Source of the DNA: Thiomicrorhabdus sp041583835 | GTDB lineage: Bacteria; Pseudomonadota; Gammaproteobacteria; Thiomicrospirales; Thiomicrospiraceae | Length of the DNA: 41,863 bases | Reading direction: 5' to 3' | NCBI RefSeq assembly: GCF_041583835.1 | Contig: NZ_JBFHFC010000023.1 | Location: 1 to 41,863, forward strand | Shown here: piece after piece, positions 25,577 to 34,304 of the stretch | How positions within the stretch are numbered: the stretch's first letter is position 1 | Layout of the letters: every line of letters starts with the position of its first letter | Notes under the pieces: model-generated | Databases searched by the model: none | Told to the model about the DNA's origin: nothing | What the model saw: the letters and a program-made list of their open reading frames with translations, nothing else | Program-made: the position numbers and the translations under genes

Positions 25577-26671
25577 ATGAAGCGGTTACAAAAAGTATTG
25601 ACGTTAGGTACGTTGATTTCGGCAATTGCGCTGACGGGATGCTCCCAGGATGAGGGGCACACGATTGAGGCGGAAAAACAGCAGGTAATCAAGGCGACGA
25701 TCGGCACGGTAGAATTGGGTACGGTGCCGATGACGGCTGTCGTGCCGGGTGCGGTTGTTTCGGATCAAAGAGCGCAGATTTCTTCGCGATTGATCGGCTA
25801 TATTAAAGACCTTAACGTAAAGGCCGGTCAAACCGTTAAGCGCGGCCAGCTTCTTTTCCGCATCGATTCAACGGATGTACAAAGTCAGATCAATCAGGCG
25901 CAAGCCGCTTATCAGCAGGCTAAAGCCGCGCTGACAGACGCCAAGTTGGATTACGATCGCTTCACTAAACTTTATAAGGATGACTCTGTTTCTAAACAGC
26001 AGTACGACAAAATTACGCTTCAATACAGTGTTGCCCAGGAGAATCTTGCCGCGGCGAAGTCGGGCTTGGATCAGGCTAAAGCTCAATTGTCGTATGCCGA
26101 CGTTCGTGCGCCGTTCAGTGGTGTTGTGGTCGAAAAACTGGCGGATGCCGGTGCATTAGCCTCGCCCGGCCAGCCAATCGTTGTGATTGAAAATCTGGAA
26201 AGTGTGAGTGTCCAAACCGAAGTAGCCGAGGATCTGTTTGCCGTTTTGAGAAATGGCGATGAAGCGACGGTGGTGATCGATGCTCAGCCTAAGCCTTTGA
26301 TTGGAACTATTTATACTTTGGTCAGTGCTGCAAATCCGAAAACGCGTACGCATACGGTTAAATTGAGTTTGCCTGCCGTCGGTAACATTAATAGTGGTAC
26401 GTTTGCGCGTGTGAGCTTCAAACGCGGCGAGCGTCAAACGATTATGATTCCAAGTTCGGCTGTGCTTGATCGTGCCGGAATTTCCGGGGTATTTGTTGTG
26501 AAGGACGGAAAGGCGACGTTCGCGATGGTCCGAGTCGGCATGTCGGCGAACGGTATGACGGAAATCCAGGCCGGTTTGGGTCTGGGCGAGCATATTGTCA
26601 TCGATAATAACCAAAGCATGCTGAACGGCGATTTGGTTGAGCCAGTTAAGCCGGAAAGTGAAGGAGCTTAA
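25577..26671 (+). CDS. RND efflux periplasmic adaptor (membrane fusion lipoprotein)
   Basis: This 364-residue adaptor joins the inner-membrane pump to the outer-membrane channel. The signal ends in the lipobox LTGC (Cys22). The HlyD/AcrA order is present: barrel-sandwich half (ISSRLIGYIKDLNVKAGQTVKRGQLLFRIDS), coiled-coil hairpin (about 95-150), second barrel-sandwich half (YADVRAPFSGVVVEKLADAGALASPGQPIVVIENLES), beta-barrel and membrane-proximal domain. The ATG at 25577 has GAGG six bases upstream; a TTG four codons earlier overlaps it and is unlikely. It lies 78 bases after the TolC-like gene and five before the pump. Confidence 0.93.
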   Translation: MKRLQKVLTLGTLISAIALTGCSQDEGHTIEAEKQQVIKATIGTVELGTVPMTAVVPGAVVSDQRAQISSRLIGYIKDLNVKAGQTVKRGQLLFRIDSTDVQSQINQAQAAYQQAKAALTDAKLDYDRFTKLYKDDSVSKQQYDKITLQYSVAQENLAAAKSGLDQAKAQLSYADVRAPFSGVVVEKLADAGALASPGQPIVVIENLESVSVQTEVAEDLFAVLRNGDEATVVIDAQPKPLIGTIYTLVSAANPKTRTHTVKLSLPAVGNINSGTFARVSFKRGERQTIMIPSSAVLDRAGISGVFVVKDGKATFAMVRVGMSANGMTEIQAGLGLGEHIVIDNNQSMLNGDLVEPVKPESEGA

Positions 26672-26676
26672 TCAGT

Positions 26677-29600
26677 ATGGCCGAAACACAGAATACGTCT
26701 AAGGCGGATTTGAATATCGCCGGTAAACTGGCAAAGGCGTTTATTCATTCCAAGATCACAATGATGATCATGATCGCCATTACGCTTGCGGGCATGATGG
26801 CGTATTTGATTACGCCTCGTGAATACAATCCACAAATCGTCGTTCCGGCAGCAAATATCATTGTTCCGAAGGGCGGGGCAACGCCGGAAGAAGTCTCCAA
26901 TATGGCGGTCAAGCCGTTGGAAGCGATTATGAACGCCTTGCCGGGCGTGGATCATACCTTTGGTTATGCAACCAACGATTTTGGTGTGGTCACGGTTCAG
27001 TTCGAGGTGGGTGAGAATCAGGTGGACAGTTTGGTTAAAGTCTATAACCAGCTTATGCAGAATATGGATAAGATGCCGCCGGATACTCAGCAACCGTTGA
27101 TTAAGCCGATTAACGTCGATGATGTGCCGATTCTGACTTTGGCCGTTACGTCCAGTGAATTGCCGGGCGTGGCTTTACGTGATTTGTCGTTGAAGCTCGT
27201 CGAGCATCTGCGTAACGTACCGGGTGTTTCTTTCACGGAAGTGGTCGGCGGCGACCGCCGTGCGGTAAATGTCTGGTTGGATGCACAGAAAATCGCCTTG
27301 ACCGGACTGACGCTGGAGCAAATCAGTAAAATGCTGCAGGGCAGTAACGTCTCTTTGCCGGTTGGTTCTTTAGTCAATAACAATAAAAACCAACTGGTTC
27401 GTGTGAACGGTTATTTAGGCAATGCAAAGGAAGTCGGCGACATCATTATCGGTGCCGATATGGGGCGTCCGATTTATTTGCGTGATATTGCTACGATTGA
27501 AGACGGTCCGGAAGAAGCCGATTCCTATACCCGTATCGGATTCGGTCCTCACGGACACCATGGCGTCCGCGGCGAGCAGACTTCCGTTACCATTACGATC
27601 GCTAAAAAACCGGGAACCAACGCGGTTGAAGTGGCTAATGCCGTCTTGGAAAAAATGGACTTCCTCAAGAAAGCGGTGGTGCCGGCTAACGTCGATGTTA
27701 TCGTCACCCGTAACGACGGGGATAAAGCCAATGCAGCCGTTAATTTGTTGATGGAGCATTTGGCTATTGCCGTTGGCTCGGTCATTGTGATTTTGGTTCT
27801 TTTCTTAGGTTGGCGAGAAGCCGGTATCGTGACGCTGACGGTTCCGCTGATTCTGTTTGTGGTGCTTTTCGTGGGAATGATCGCCGATCAAACCATTAAC
27901 CGAATCACGTTGTTTGCTCTGATTCTGTCACTGGGGTTGTTGGTCGATGCCGCCATCGTGGTGATCGAGAACATTCATCGGCATATCCACGAAGGGTTTG
28001 ATCCCGAGAAGTTCGATGAACTGATGATTAAGGCAACGAACGAGATCGGGAATCCGACCAACGTTGCGACGCTGGCGGTTATTCTTGCCTTCATTCCGAT
28101 GCTGTTCGTCACCGGGATGATGGGGCCGTTTATGGCACCGATTCCATTCAATGTTCCGGTTGCGATGATCGCTTCGTTGGTCGTGGCCTATATTCTTGTG
28201 CCGTATGCGGCGTATCGCTGGTTGGGCAAAAAAGCCATCAAAGAGATGCAGGAGCGCGAAAGTCTTCAAGCTCATCATGTTCATGAAGAAGACTGGATGC
28301 AAAAATTGTACGTGAAGATTATCACGCCGATGATTCAAAGCCGTACCAAACGAAACGTATTCTTGTTTGTGGTTTTGATGGCGTTGTTTGCGGCGATGGT
28401 TCAGCCTGCATTGCAATTTATGCGCGACGACGGCATGAATAATCCGTTGCATCCCGCCGGTGTGGAAGTGAAGATGTTGCCTTATGACAATACCAGCACG
28501 TTCCTGGTTCAAATCGATATGCCGGAAGATTCCGCTCTGGAGGCGACGGATCGAGTCGTGCGCCATGTCGGTGCTGAAATCGCCAAAACAATTCATGTAA
28601 CGGATTACAGCATTTATCTTGGTAAGCCGGCACCGATCGATTTTGCCGCTTTGGTTCGTGGCGATTTGATTAAGCAAGGTCCTAACTTTGCACAGATTCG
28701 CGTGAATTTGGTCAACAAGCACCACCGTGACGAATCTTCGCACGATATCGCGATTATGCTGGATGAAAAGCTGGATGAAATTCGTAAGAGCTTCCCGGAA
28801 GCGAATATTAAAATTTACGAAACCCCTCCTGGGCCACCTGTTACCACGCAGATCATGGCTGAGTTATATGGGCCGGATTACGATAAGCTTCGTGCGGCTG
28901 CGTCTGAAATCGATGAAAAGTTTGCCGGTATCTATGGCATGGTTAATGTCGACGATTCGGTGACGTCCGATGTGCGCAGTTACGAAATTAATATCGACCG
29001 TGAGCAGGCGAATTTGCTGGGTGTCGCACCTGCGCAAGTGGCTAAGATGTTGAGGGATTACATTAATGGTTACGAGTTGGGTTATATGCACTTGGATAAT
29101 GTCCGCGAGTCGGTCAATATTCTGGTGCGTTTACCTAAGTCCGAACGTACGGTTGCCGAGCAGTTACTGTCGTTGCGTGTACAGGCACGCTCCGGCGAGG
29201 CAGTGCCTTTGTCCGCAGTCGCAAGCATTGAAGAGACAACATACGCTAAGCCGATTATGGATCGTGATCAGCATCAGATGGTCATGGTTGGTGGCGAGTT
29301 GTTGCGTTCAAGTCCGGTCTACGCGGTATTGTCGCTGGATAAAATGTTGGATGGCGTCACGTTGCCTGATTCCGGCGTGACTTTCCATACTGCGAACCTG
29401 GGCTTTGTGACCGCTCAGCCGGATGATGTGATGGACTACACCTTATTATGGGGTGGAGAAATGCGTCTTACACTGGATGTGTTCCGAGATATGGGGAGTG
29501 CTTTCATTGTTGCCTTGATCTTTATTTATTTGATATTGGTCGGTTACTACCGTTCGTTCATGATGCCGGTGATTGTAATGGGAGCGATTCCGTTAACCAT

Positions 29601-30000
29601 GATCGGGGTTTTCCCAGGGCACTGGTTGACGGGACAGGCCTTTACCGCCACGTCGATGATCGGGGTAATTGCACTTGCCGGGATCGTCGTCAGAAACTCC
29701 TTGCTGTTGATCGACTTTATTTTGGAATACCGTAAGGAAGGCCAGTCGTTGAAAGATGCCGTCATTGAGGCCGGTAAGGTACGCTTCCGTCCGATCTTGT
29801 TGACGGCGTTGGCCATCATGTTCGGGTCGATGATTATGATTACCGATCCGGTCTTCGGCGGCTTGGCGGTATCCTTAATTTTCGGAACCTTGTCATCAAC
29901 GGTTCTGACTTTGCTGGTAATTCCGCTGTTATATTACATTTGGCAGTGGCACGGAGGTGTGAAACAGCAGGAAGCGTTGGAAGCGCAGGCCCGTCAATAA
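26677..30000 (+). CDS. RND-family efflux pump permease
   Basis: This 1107-residue inner-membrane pump has the AcrB/CzcA architecture: helix 1 at about 27-46, a large periplasmic porter loop (about 47-360), a bundle of helices to about 520, a second long loop (about 590-900), and a final helix bundle. It looks like an HAE-type pump, but the proton-relay stretch in helix 4 reads LLVDAAIVVIENI. Asp424 is kept; the next acidic residue of AcrB (its Asp408) is Ala425. The helix-10 lysine of AcrB is replaced by arginine (VVRNSLLLIDF). A His-rich segment (PHGHHG) occurs in the first porter loop. Substrate could be a hydrophobic compound or metal. Confidence 0.92.
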   Translation: MAETQNTSKADLNIAGKLAKAFIHSKITMMIMIAITLAGMMAYLITPREYNPQIVVPAANIIVPKGGATPEEVSNMAVKPLEAIMNALPGVDHTFGYATNDFGVVTVQFEVGENQVDSLVKVYNQLMQNMDKMPPDTQQPLIKPINVDDVPILTLAVTSSELPGVALRDLSLKLVEHLRNVPGVSFTEVVGGDRRAVNVWLDAQKIALTGLTLEQISKMLQGSNVSLPVGSLVNNNKNQLVRVNGYLGNAKEVGDIIIGADMGRPIYLRDIATIEDGPEEADSYTRIGFGPHGHHGVRGEQTSVTITIAKKPGTNAVEVANAVLEKMDFLKKAVVPANVDVIVTRNDGDKANAAVNLLMEHLAIAVGSVIVILVLFLGWREAGIVTLTVPLILFVVLFVGMIADQTINRITLFALILSLGLLVDAAIVVIENIHRHIHEGFDPEKFDELMIKATNEIGNPTNVATLAVILAFIPMLFVTGMMGPFMAPIPFNVPVAMIASLVVAYILVPYAAYRWLGKKAIKEMQERESLQAHHVHEEDWMQKLYVKIITPMIQSRTKRNVFLFVVLMALFAAMVQPALQFMRDDGMNNPLHPAGVEVKMLPYDNTSTFLVQIDMPEDSALEATDRVVRHVGAEIAKTIHVTDYSIYLGKPAPIDFAALVRGDLIKQGPNFAQIRVNLVNKHHRDESSHDIAIMLDEKLDEIRKSFPEANIKIYETPPGPPVTTQIMAELYGPDYDKLRAAASEIDEKFAGIYGMVNVDDSVTSDVRSYEINIDREQANLLGVAPAQVAKMLRDYINGYELGYMHLDNVRESVNILVRLPKSERTVAEQLLSLRVQARSGEAVPLSAVASIEETTYAKPIMDRDQHQMVMVGGELLRSSPVYAVLSLDKMLDGVTLPDSGVTFHTANLGFVTAQPDDVMDYTLLWGGEMRLTLDVFRDMGSAFIVALIFIYLILVGYYRSFMMPVIVMGAIPLTMIGVFPGHWLTGQAFTATSMIGVIALAGIVVRNSLLLIDFILEYRKEGQSLKDAVIEAGKVRFRPILLTALAIMFGSMIMITDPVFGGLAVSLIFGTLSSTVLTLLVIPLLYYIWQWHGGVKQQEALEAQARQ

Positions 30001-30027
30001 AACAGCTATTTAATTATTAATGTTCAA

Positions 30028-30063
30028 ACACGCCTCGTTGAAGTGATTCAGCGGGGCGTTTTT
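30028..30063 (+). terminator. Rho-independent terminator of the efflux operon
   Basis: A 13-pair stem (30030-30042 with 30047-30059, two G-T pairs) with a GTGA loop is followed by five Ts. It ends transcription about 30 bases after the pump stop codon. Confidence 0.9.
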
Positions 30064-30261
30064 GCTTTTAAGCTGACCGATTATTTGAGGCAAATGTCTT
30101 ATGGACGAATGTCTTAAATGCTCCTTATAAGCTTAAAACTAGGGATTTTAAAGGTGTTTTTTGTAAAAACGATTGTTAGAATGTAGTTTCTAATATCCAA
30201 ATACAAAAGATGATCTTACTCTGGATGTTGGACGAATACTAAACTTGAATAAGGAGCAGGT

Positions 30262-30765
30262 ATGATGGTTAGAAAATTAAAAAGAGTTGTGGCAATTCTT
30301 GGGCTTGGTGCCATGGTTAGTGCACCGGTTATGGCTGAAGAGCCGATGACGGTGAATGTTTCCCGTCTTTCTATGGATGTAGCGAACACGATCGCTGTCA
30401 ACACCATTAATGCATGCCGTGAGAAAGGAATTCCTGTCAGTGTGACGGTGGTTGACCGTAATGGTATTGTTCAGGCGCAGTTAAGAGATACGATTGCTCC
30501 GCCGGTTTCATTGGGTATTAGTAAGAAGAAAGCTTATACCGCTGTGATGTTTAACGTTAAAGGTTCTCAGCTTGGCGATCGTGCCAACAGCCCTTTGCAA
30601 AGCATGGGTGAAGGGTTGGCATTCATGGCCGGTTCTACGCCTATTCAGGCAGGCGGCAAGTTGTATGGCGCAGTGGGTGTAAGTGGTGCTCCGGATGGTA
30701 AAGATGATGAAGCTTGTGCGGTTGCGGGAGTGGAATCGGTCCAGGATGATTTAGAAATGCAGTAA
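30262..30765 (+). CDS. Secreted GlcG/HbpS-family (DUF336) protein
   Basis: This 167-residue protein has a signal peptide (about 1-26, VMAEE) and one GlcG/HbpS domain: LSMDVANTIAVNTINACREKGIPVSVTVVDRNG, then SKKKAYTAVMF, and GGKLYGAVGVSGAPDGKDDEACAVAG, the conserved G-x-x-G-x-x-G-V-S-G end. Streptomyces HbpS binds haem and senses redox stress; others bind or degrade haem or cobalamin. AAGGAG five bases before the ATG supports this start. It has its own upstream region and terminator, separate from the efflux operon. Its ligand here is unknown. Confidence 0.88.
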   Translation: MMVRKLKRVVAILGLGAMVSAPVMAEEPMTVNVSRLSMDVANTIAVNTINACREKGIPVSVTVVDRNGIVQAQLRDTIAPPVSLGISKKKAYTAVMFNVKGSQLGDRANSPLQSMGEGLAFMAGSTPIQAGGKLYGAVGVSGAPDGKDDEACAVAGVESVQDDLEMQ

Positions 30766-30790
30766 TGCGATTTCCGTCGTCGATTTATTT

Positions 30791-30820
30791 AAAAAGCCAG
30801 CAATTTTGCTGGCTTTTTTT
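30791..30820 (+). terminator. Rho-independent terminator after the HbpS-like gene
   Basis: GCCAGCAA (30796-30803) and TTGCTGGC (30806-30813) form a compact stem. It is preceded by five As and followed by seven Ts, so it is bidirectional in form. Confidence 0.93.
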
Positions 30821-31099
30821 GTTTTTAAGCGCCTTATGGGCCTATAAATATTAGAAAGTAATAATATTAGAATATAACTATATATCAATAACTTATGTCC
30901 ATAGAAAAAAAATAATGTCCTTAAATAACAGCCACTTAACCGCTTATTAAATACGTCTATTTAACCCTACAAAAAATACTTATTAAGCAATCAAAAGATT
31001 TGTTTATAAAACCTCATAAATTTTATTGAAGTTCAAAATCGATTCTTATTAAATGGCCTCCACCGGAAACGGCCTTTTAGAAAAAATGAGGAATTGGAT
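30821..31099 (+). promoter_or_regulatory. AT-rich control region of the tad operon
   Basis: No gene is visible in this stretch. It contains three direct copies of CTTATTAA (30943-30950, 30979-30986, 31045-31052). A possible sigma-70 promoter has TTGAAG (31026-31031), 17 bases, then TTAAAT (31049-31054), the last overlapping the third copy. A short GGCC/GGCC hairpin with TTTT (31055-31078) follows and may act as a 5' leader hairpin. AT content makes chance matches likely, so site calls are tentative. Confidence 0.4.
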
Positions 31100-31297
31100 A
31101 TGTTGAATGAAGCAAAAGTATTAGAAATGGTTAAAGCGAAACAAGTCAAAAAGCAAAAAGGCGCTTCGATGATCGAATATGCATTGGTCATTGCGGTTGT
31201 TATCGCTATCGGTACGGCATTCTTTACCGGAACAACGACAGGTGTCGGCGGGTTCATTAACGACAAGTTAACTGCAGCCGGAATTACAGCCGCTTAA
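31100..31297 (+). CDS. flp: Flp-family type IVb major pilin precursor
   Basis: This 65-residue prepilin has a short basic leader ending KKQKG, then ASMIEYALVIAVVIAIGTAFF. The processing site is Gly21|Ala22, with the required Glu at mature position 5 and Tyr at position 6, the Flp hallmark. A hydrophobic helix follows. The mature subunit is about 44 residues, small as in other Flp pilins. The ATG at 31100 has GAGGA about eight bases upstream; the longer frame from TTG 31094 is unlikely. It is the first gene of the tad operon and overlaps the next gene by one base. Confidence 0.94.
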   Translation: MLNEAKVLEMVKAKQVKKQKGASMIEYALVIAVVIAIGTAFFTGTTTGVGGFINDKLTAAGITAA

Positions 31298-31800
31298 TGA
31301 TGTTAGCTTTAAACAGGCAGCGTGGGGCCGTGATGTTGGAAACGGCCTATGTTTTGCCGATTATGCTGGGTGTGATTCTGTTTGTGGTAGAGGCGGTTGC
31401 TTATGCGATGAACAGTTTCGCGGCCAATGATGTACTGACCGATGTTCATAGTGCCATTTTGGTAGAGGTATCGGAAGTCAGTAACTTAGCGGCAGGGGCT
31501 ACACCCGATCCGAGTATTAAGTACGTTGAGTGCGGGTCGACAGGGAAAGTGGCGCTTAAATCCACGGCAGGTGCGGAGCTGACAACTTTTATCAAACAGT
31601 CTTTAGAGACGAAAGGCGTAACGTTTGATGCAAGCCAGCCGATTGCTGCAACGGTCACAAACAGTACGATTTCAGGTTTTGAAGTCTATGTGATTAATTT
31701 TAAGGCGACAGCCAATTCTCTAGTATTGCCAAGCGTATTAGAGGCGATGCTTCCAATGAGCGTCGATACGATTATCAGCATTAAAGACAGCTGTCACTAA
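31297..31800 (+). CDS. TadE-like minor pseudopilin
   Basis: This 167-residue protein has a prepilin-like start: RQRG|AVMLETAYVLPIMLGVILFVVEAVAY, with cleavage after Gly10 and Glu at mature position 5, as in TadE/TadF proteins. The C-terminal periplasmic domain has two cysteines (YVECGS and DSCH) that could form a disulfide. It is translationally coupled to flp (TAATG overlap). TadE-like proteins are processed by the prepilin peptidase and probably start or cap the Flp pilus. Sequence similarity beyond the N-terminus is weak. Confidence 0.8.
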   Translation: MMLALNRQRGAVMLETAYVLPIMLGVILFVVEAVAYAMNSFAANDVLTDVHSAILVEVSEVSNLAAGATPDPSIKYVECGSTGKVALKSTAGAELTTFIKQSLETKGVTFDASQPIAATVTNSTISGFEVYVINFKATANSLVLPSVLEAMLPMSVDTIISIKDSCH

Positions 31801-31853
31801 ATTCTTTGCGATGAACCTTGTGGATCATCGAAATCCTAATTTAAGAGTGGTTT

Positions 31854-32738
31854 ATGAAAATTCAACGCAGTGATTTCATCCTGTATGGCGTTGCGCTTTT
31901 GTCTGCCGTTTTGGCGGTAGGCTTGGTATACGGTTATGTGGAAAACCGGGTTGCCGAAGCGGAAAGCAAGACCGAAGTCAAAACGGTAACCGTGATCGAA
32001 AAGCCGGAATTGCGTTCGGTGGTCGTCGCTAACCGTGATTTATACCGGGGCGAAAAGATCGAGCTCGATGATATTAAAGTGTTGATGGTGCCAACCGAAG
32101 GGGTGATTGCGAAAGGTGTGGTGACGCAACCGGATGCCGTGGTCGGGCACATAGCCAAACAGCATATTTTTGCAGGCGAGTGGTTGATCGATCAGAAGGT
32201 CGGTGTGCAACAGGAAGCGGAAAACAGTGTGGAGGCTTTGTTGGAAAAAGGGATGCGTGCGATTCGTATTCCGGTTTCGGCAGAGAGCGGTTTGTTGGGT
32301 ATGTTGAACCCGAACGATCACGTCGATGTAATCAGTGTGTTTGAAAGCGCGGACGGCAAGCGCATGATCAGCCGTACTATTTTGCAGAATATCGAAGTGT
32401 TATCCATCGGACAGACGAATCGAATGGGACAAATGAAGCAGGAAGAAGTTCAGGAGGCGAATAAAAACCGCCAGGGCGAGGCTTTCGTTAAAGCATCGAT
32501 GGTTGCCCTGAATGTGAATACGCAACAGGCGGAACAAGTCGCACTGGCTATGAACGTCGGAGCGATTCATTTGGCTTTGAGAGGACCTTCTGATGTCGGC
32601 TTGGTTGAAACGGACGGTGTGAATGTCAAAGTCATGGAACGCGGAAAACAGCGTCCGCCAAAATTTAAACCTAAGCAAAAACGTGAAGTGATTCAAATTA
32701 TGCAAGGCGATAGTGTTCAAGAGGTGATTACGCAATGA
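31854..32738 (+). CDS. cpaB: Flp pilus assembly protein CpaB/RcpC
   Basis: This 294-residue periplasmic protein has one N-terminal membrane helix (about 9-27), then an SAF domain (VVVANRDLYRGEKIELDDIKVL through VVGHIAKQHIFAGEWLIDQKV) and the RcpC domain (MRAIRIPVSAESGLLGMLNPNDHVDVISV, later VALNVNTQQAEQVALAMNVGAIHLALRGP). It is thought to work with the secretin and may bind peptidoglycan. The stop overlaps the cpaC start by four bases (ATGA). Confidence 0.94.
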   Translation: MKIQRSDFILYGVALLSAVLAVGLVYGYVENRVAEAESKTEVKTVTVIEKPELRSVVVANRDLYRGEKIELDDIKVLMVPTEGVIAKGVVTQPDAVVGHIAKQHIFAGEWLIDQKVGVQQEAENSVEALLEKGMRAIRIPVSAESGLLGMLNPNDHVDVISVFESADGKRMISRTILQNIEVLSIGQTNRMGQMKQEEVQEANKNRQGEAFVKASMVALNVNTQQAEQVALAMNVGAIHLALRGPSDVGLVETDGVNVKVMERGKQRPPKFKPKQKREVIQIMQGDSVQEVITQ

Positions 32739-34303
32739 GTTTGATTTCGAACTGGATTAAAAAGACCGCATTAATAACAAGCCTTGGGTTGATTGTTTTA
32801 CCGCTTGACGTTCATGCCAAACTGGACAAGGAATATAACCTGACCGAAACCGATAGCCGAATTATCAAGTTCGAGCAACCGTTAAAGCGCGCTCTGATTG
32901 CCAATCCCGATTTGGCTGCGGTTAAGGTTTTGAATAATAAAGAGTTATTGCTGACCGGGAAAGGCGCGGGGCGCACGCAATTGATCGTGACCTATCGAGA
33001 TACCCCGAATGTCGATCACCAGGTGGTATTGAATGTGGCACCCGACCAGTCGCGTCGCGAGGAGATCGAGTCGACTTTGACCAAGTTGCTTCAAGAATTG
33101 AATCCGCAGGGAACGGTCAAATTTGAATTAAAAAACATTTGGGTGAGTTCGGAAAGCGCGGTGCGCCGGGAAGTGGATCAGATCGGAAACAAGATTGATG
33201 ACGACGCCACTTTGCAGGCGCTTAAGCGTAAAGACAAAAGCATTTTGCAGTCGGAAGAGTCGGCCGGTAGCTTGAGCATCCAGCCGTTGGCTGGAAACTA
33301 CATGGTTCTACTCAGCGGTGAGGTACCGAATAAGGCTCAGAAAAAACGCATTCATTCGGTCATTTCGGCATTGGGACTGAGTGTGGTCAATATGGTTAAG
33401 GTGAACGGTCCTCAACAGGTCAAGTTATCGGTGCGCGTCGCCGAAGTAGTTAAAGGGAATCCGTTTAGAAGCGGTGCATCAATTCTGGATCGTCGTGATC
33501 GCTTTAATTTGGTGTCGGCCGGAGTGCTTGGATCGACTATGGATTTCCTACTGGATTTGGATTCCAACTTGTCTAAGGCGACTTTACCGGTTGCGCATCA
33601 GGATGCATTTCAAATCGGTATCCAGCCGAGTGGTGGAAACTTATTCGGCGTTTTATCGATTTTGGAGGGCAATAAACTGGCAAGGGTATTGGCTAAGCCG
33701 GAATTGATCGTGCAGTCGGGCGAAACGGCAGACTTCCTTGTCGGTGGAGAAGTACCGATTCCTACCGCTCAAAACCAAGATACGATTACCGTTACCTACA
33801 AAGAGTTTGGTGTACGGTTGCGTTTTAGTCCGGTTATTACGGAATCCGGCGATATTCAAATGACGGTGGCACCGGAAATCAGCAATATCGACGAAAGTGC
33901 CGGAGCGCAGACAGGGAGCATCGTGGTGCCGGGATTCCGCTCGCGTAGAGCGAATACGACAATTACATTGGCTCCGGGACAAAGTTTTGTGATTGGTGGG
34001 TTGATTCAAGATACGCTGCGTTCATCGGTTTCAAAGGTGCCTTTTCTAGGCGATATTCCGATCATTGGTTCATTGTTCCGTTCGACCAGCTATGAAAAAG
34101 ATCAATCGGAATTGGCGATACTGGTAACGCCGACCTTTGTTGAGCCGATTGAAAAAGGAACAAAAGTCACCTTGCCGGGGGAACGATTGGATCGCCCAAG
34201 TGCCGCTGACGGATTTTTTATGGGGAAAGTCGCCGAATTACTGCCGGAAGGAGAGAGCGTTTTACCGGAACTTTCCGTTAAGATCGGATTGGAGAAACCA
34301 TAA
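32735..34303 (+). CDS. cpaC: Flp pilus outer-membrane secretin CpaC/RcpA
   Basis: This 522-residue protein forms the outer-membrane ring for the pilus. It has a signal peptide (1-28, VHA), a pilus N-terminal domain (ETDSRIIKFEQPLKRALIANPDLAAVKVL...LLLTGKGAGRTQLIV), a BON-like region (about 180-225), and a secretin domain with VRVAEVVKGNPF, GGEVPIPTAQNQDTITVTYKEFGVRLRFSPVI, and the closing FVIGGLIQDTLRSSVSKVPFLGDIPIIGSLFRS. Length is typical of CpaC. Coupled to cpaB upstream; cpaE starts one base after its stop. Confidence 0.95.
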   Translation: MSLISNWIKKTALITSLGLIVLPLDVHAKLDKEYNLTETDSRIIKFEQPLKRALIANPDLAAVKVLNNKELLLTGKGAGRTQLIVTYRDTPNVDHQVVLNVAPDQSRREEIESTLTKLLQELNPQGTVKFELKNIWVSSESAVRREVDQIGNKIDDDATLQALKRKDKSILQSEESAGSLSIQPLAGNYMVLLSGEVPNKAQKKRIHSVISALGLSVVNMVKVNGPQQVKLSVRVAEVVKGNPFRSGASILDRRDRFNLVSAGVLGSTMDFLLDLDSNLSKATLPVAHQDAFQIGIQPSGGNLFGVLSILEGNKLARVLAKPELIVQSGETADFLVGGEVPIPTAQNQDTITVTYKEFGVRLRFSPVITESGDIQMTVAPEISNIDESAGAQTGSIVVPGFRSRRANTTITLAPGQSFVIGGLIQDTLRSSVSKVPFLGDIPIIGSLFRSTSYEKDQSELAILVTPTFVEPIEKGTKVTLPGERLDRPSAADGFFMGKVAELLPEGESVLPELSVKIGLEKP

Positions 34304-34304
34304 T

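Noticed and set aside
27928..28743. A 271-codon frame on the minus strand opposite the RND pump gene
   Set aside because: It lies wholly within a strongly supported gene, is rich in His and Arg with no recognisable domain, and has no ribosome-binding site; it is an antisense shadow.
34137..34304. Longer N-terminus for the CpaE-like protein
   Set aside because: The extra 56 codons lie inside cpaC in another frame and do not resemble CpaE; the ATG at 34305 has a ribosome-binding site and the usual operon spacing.
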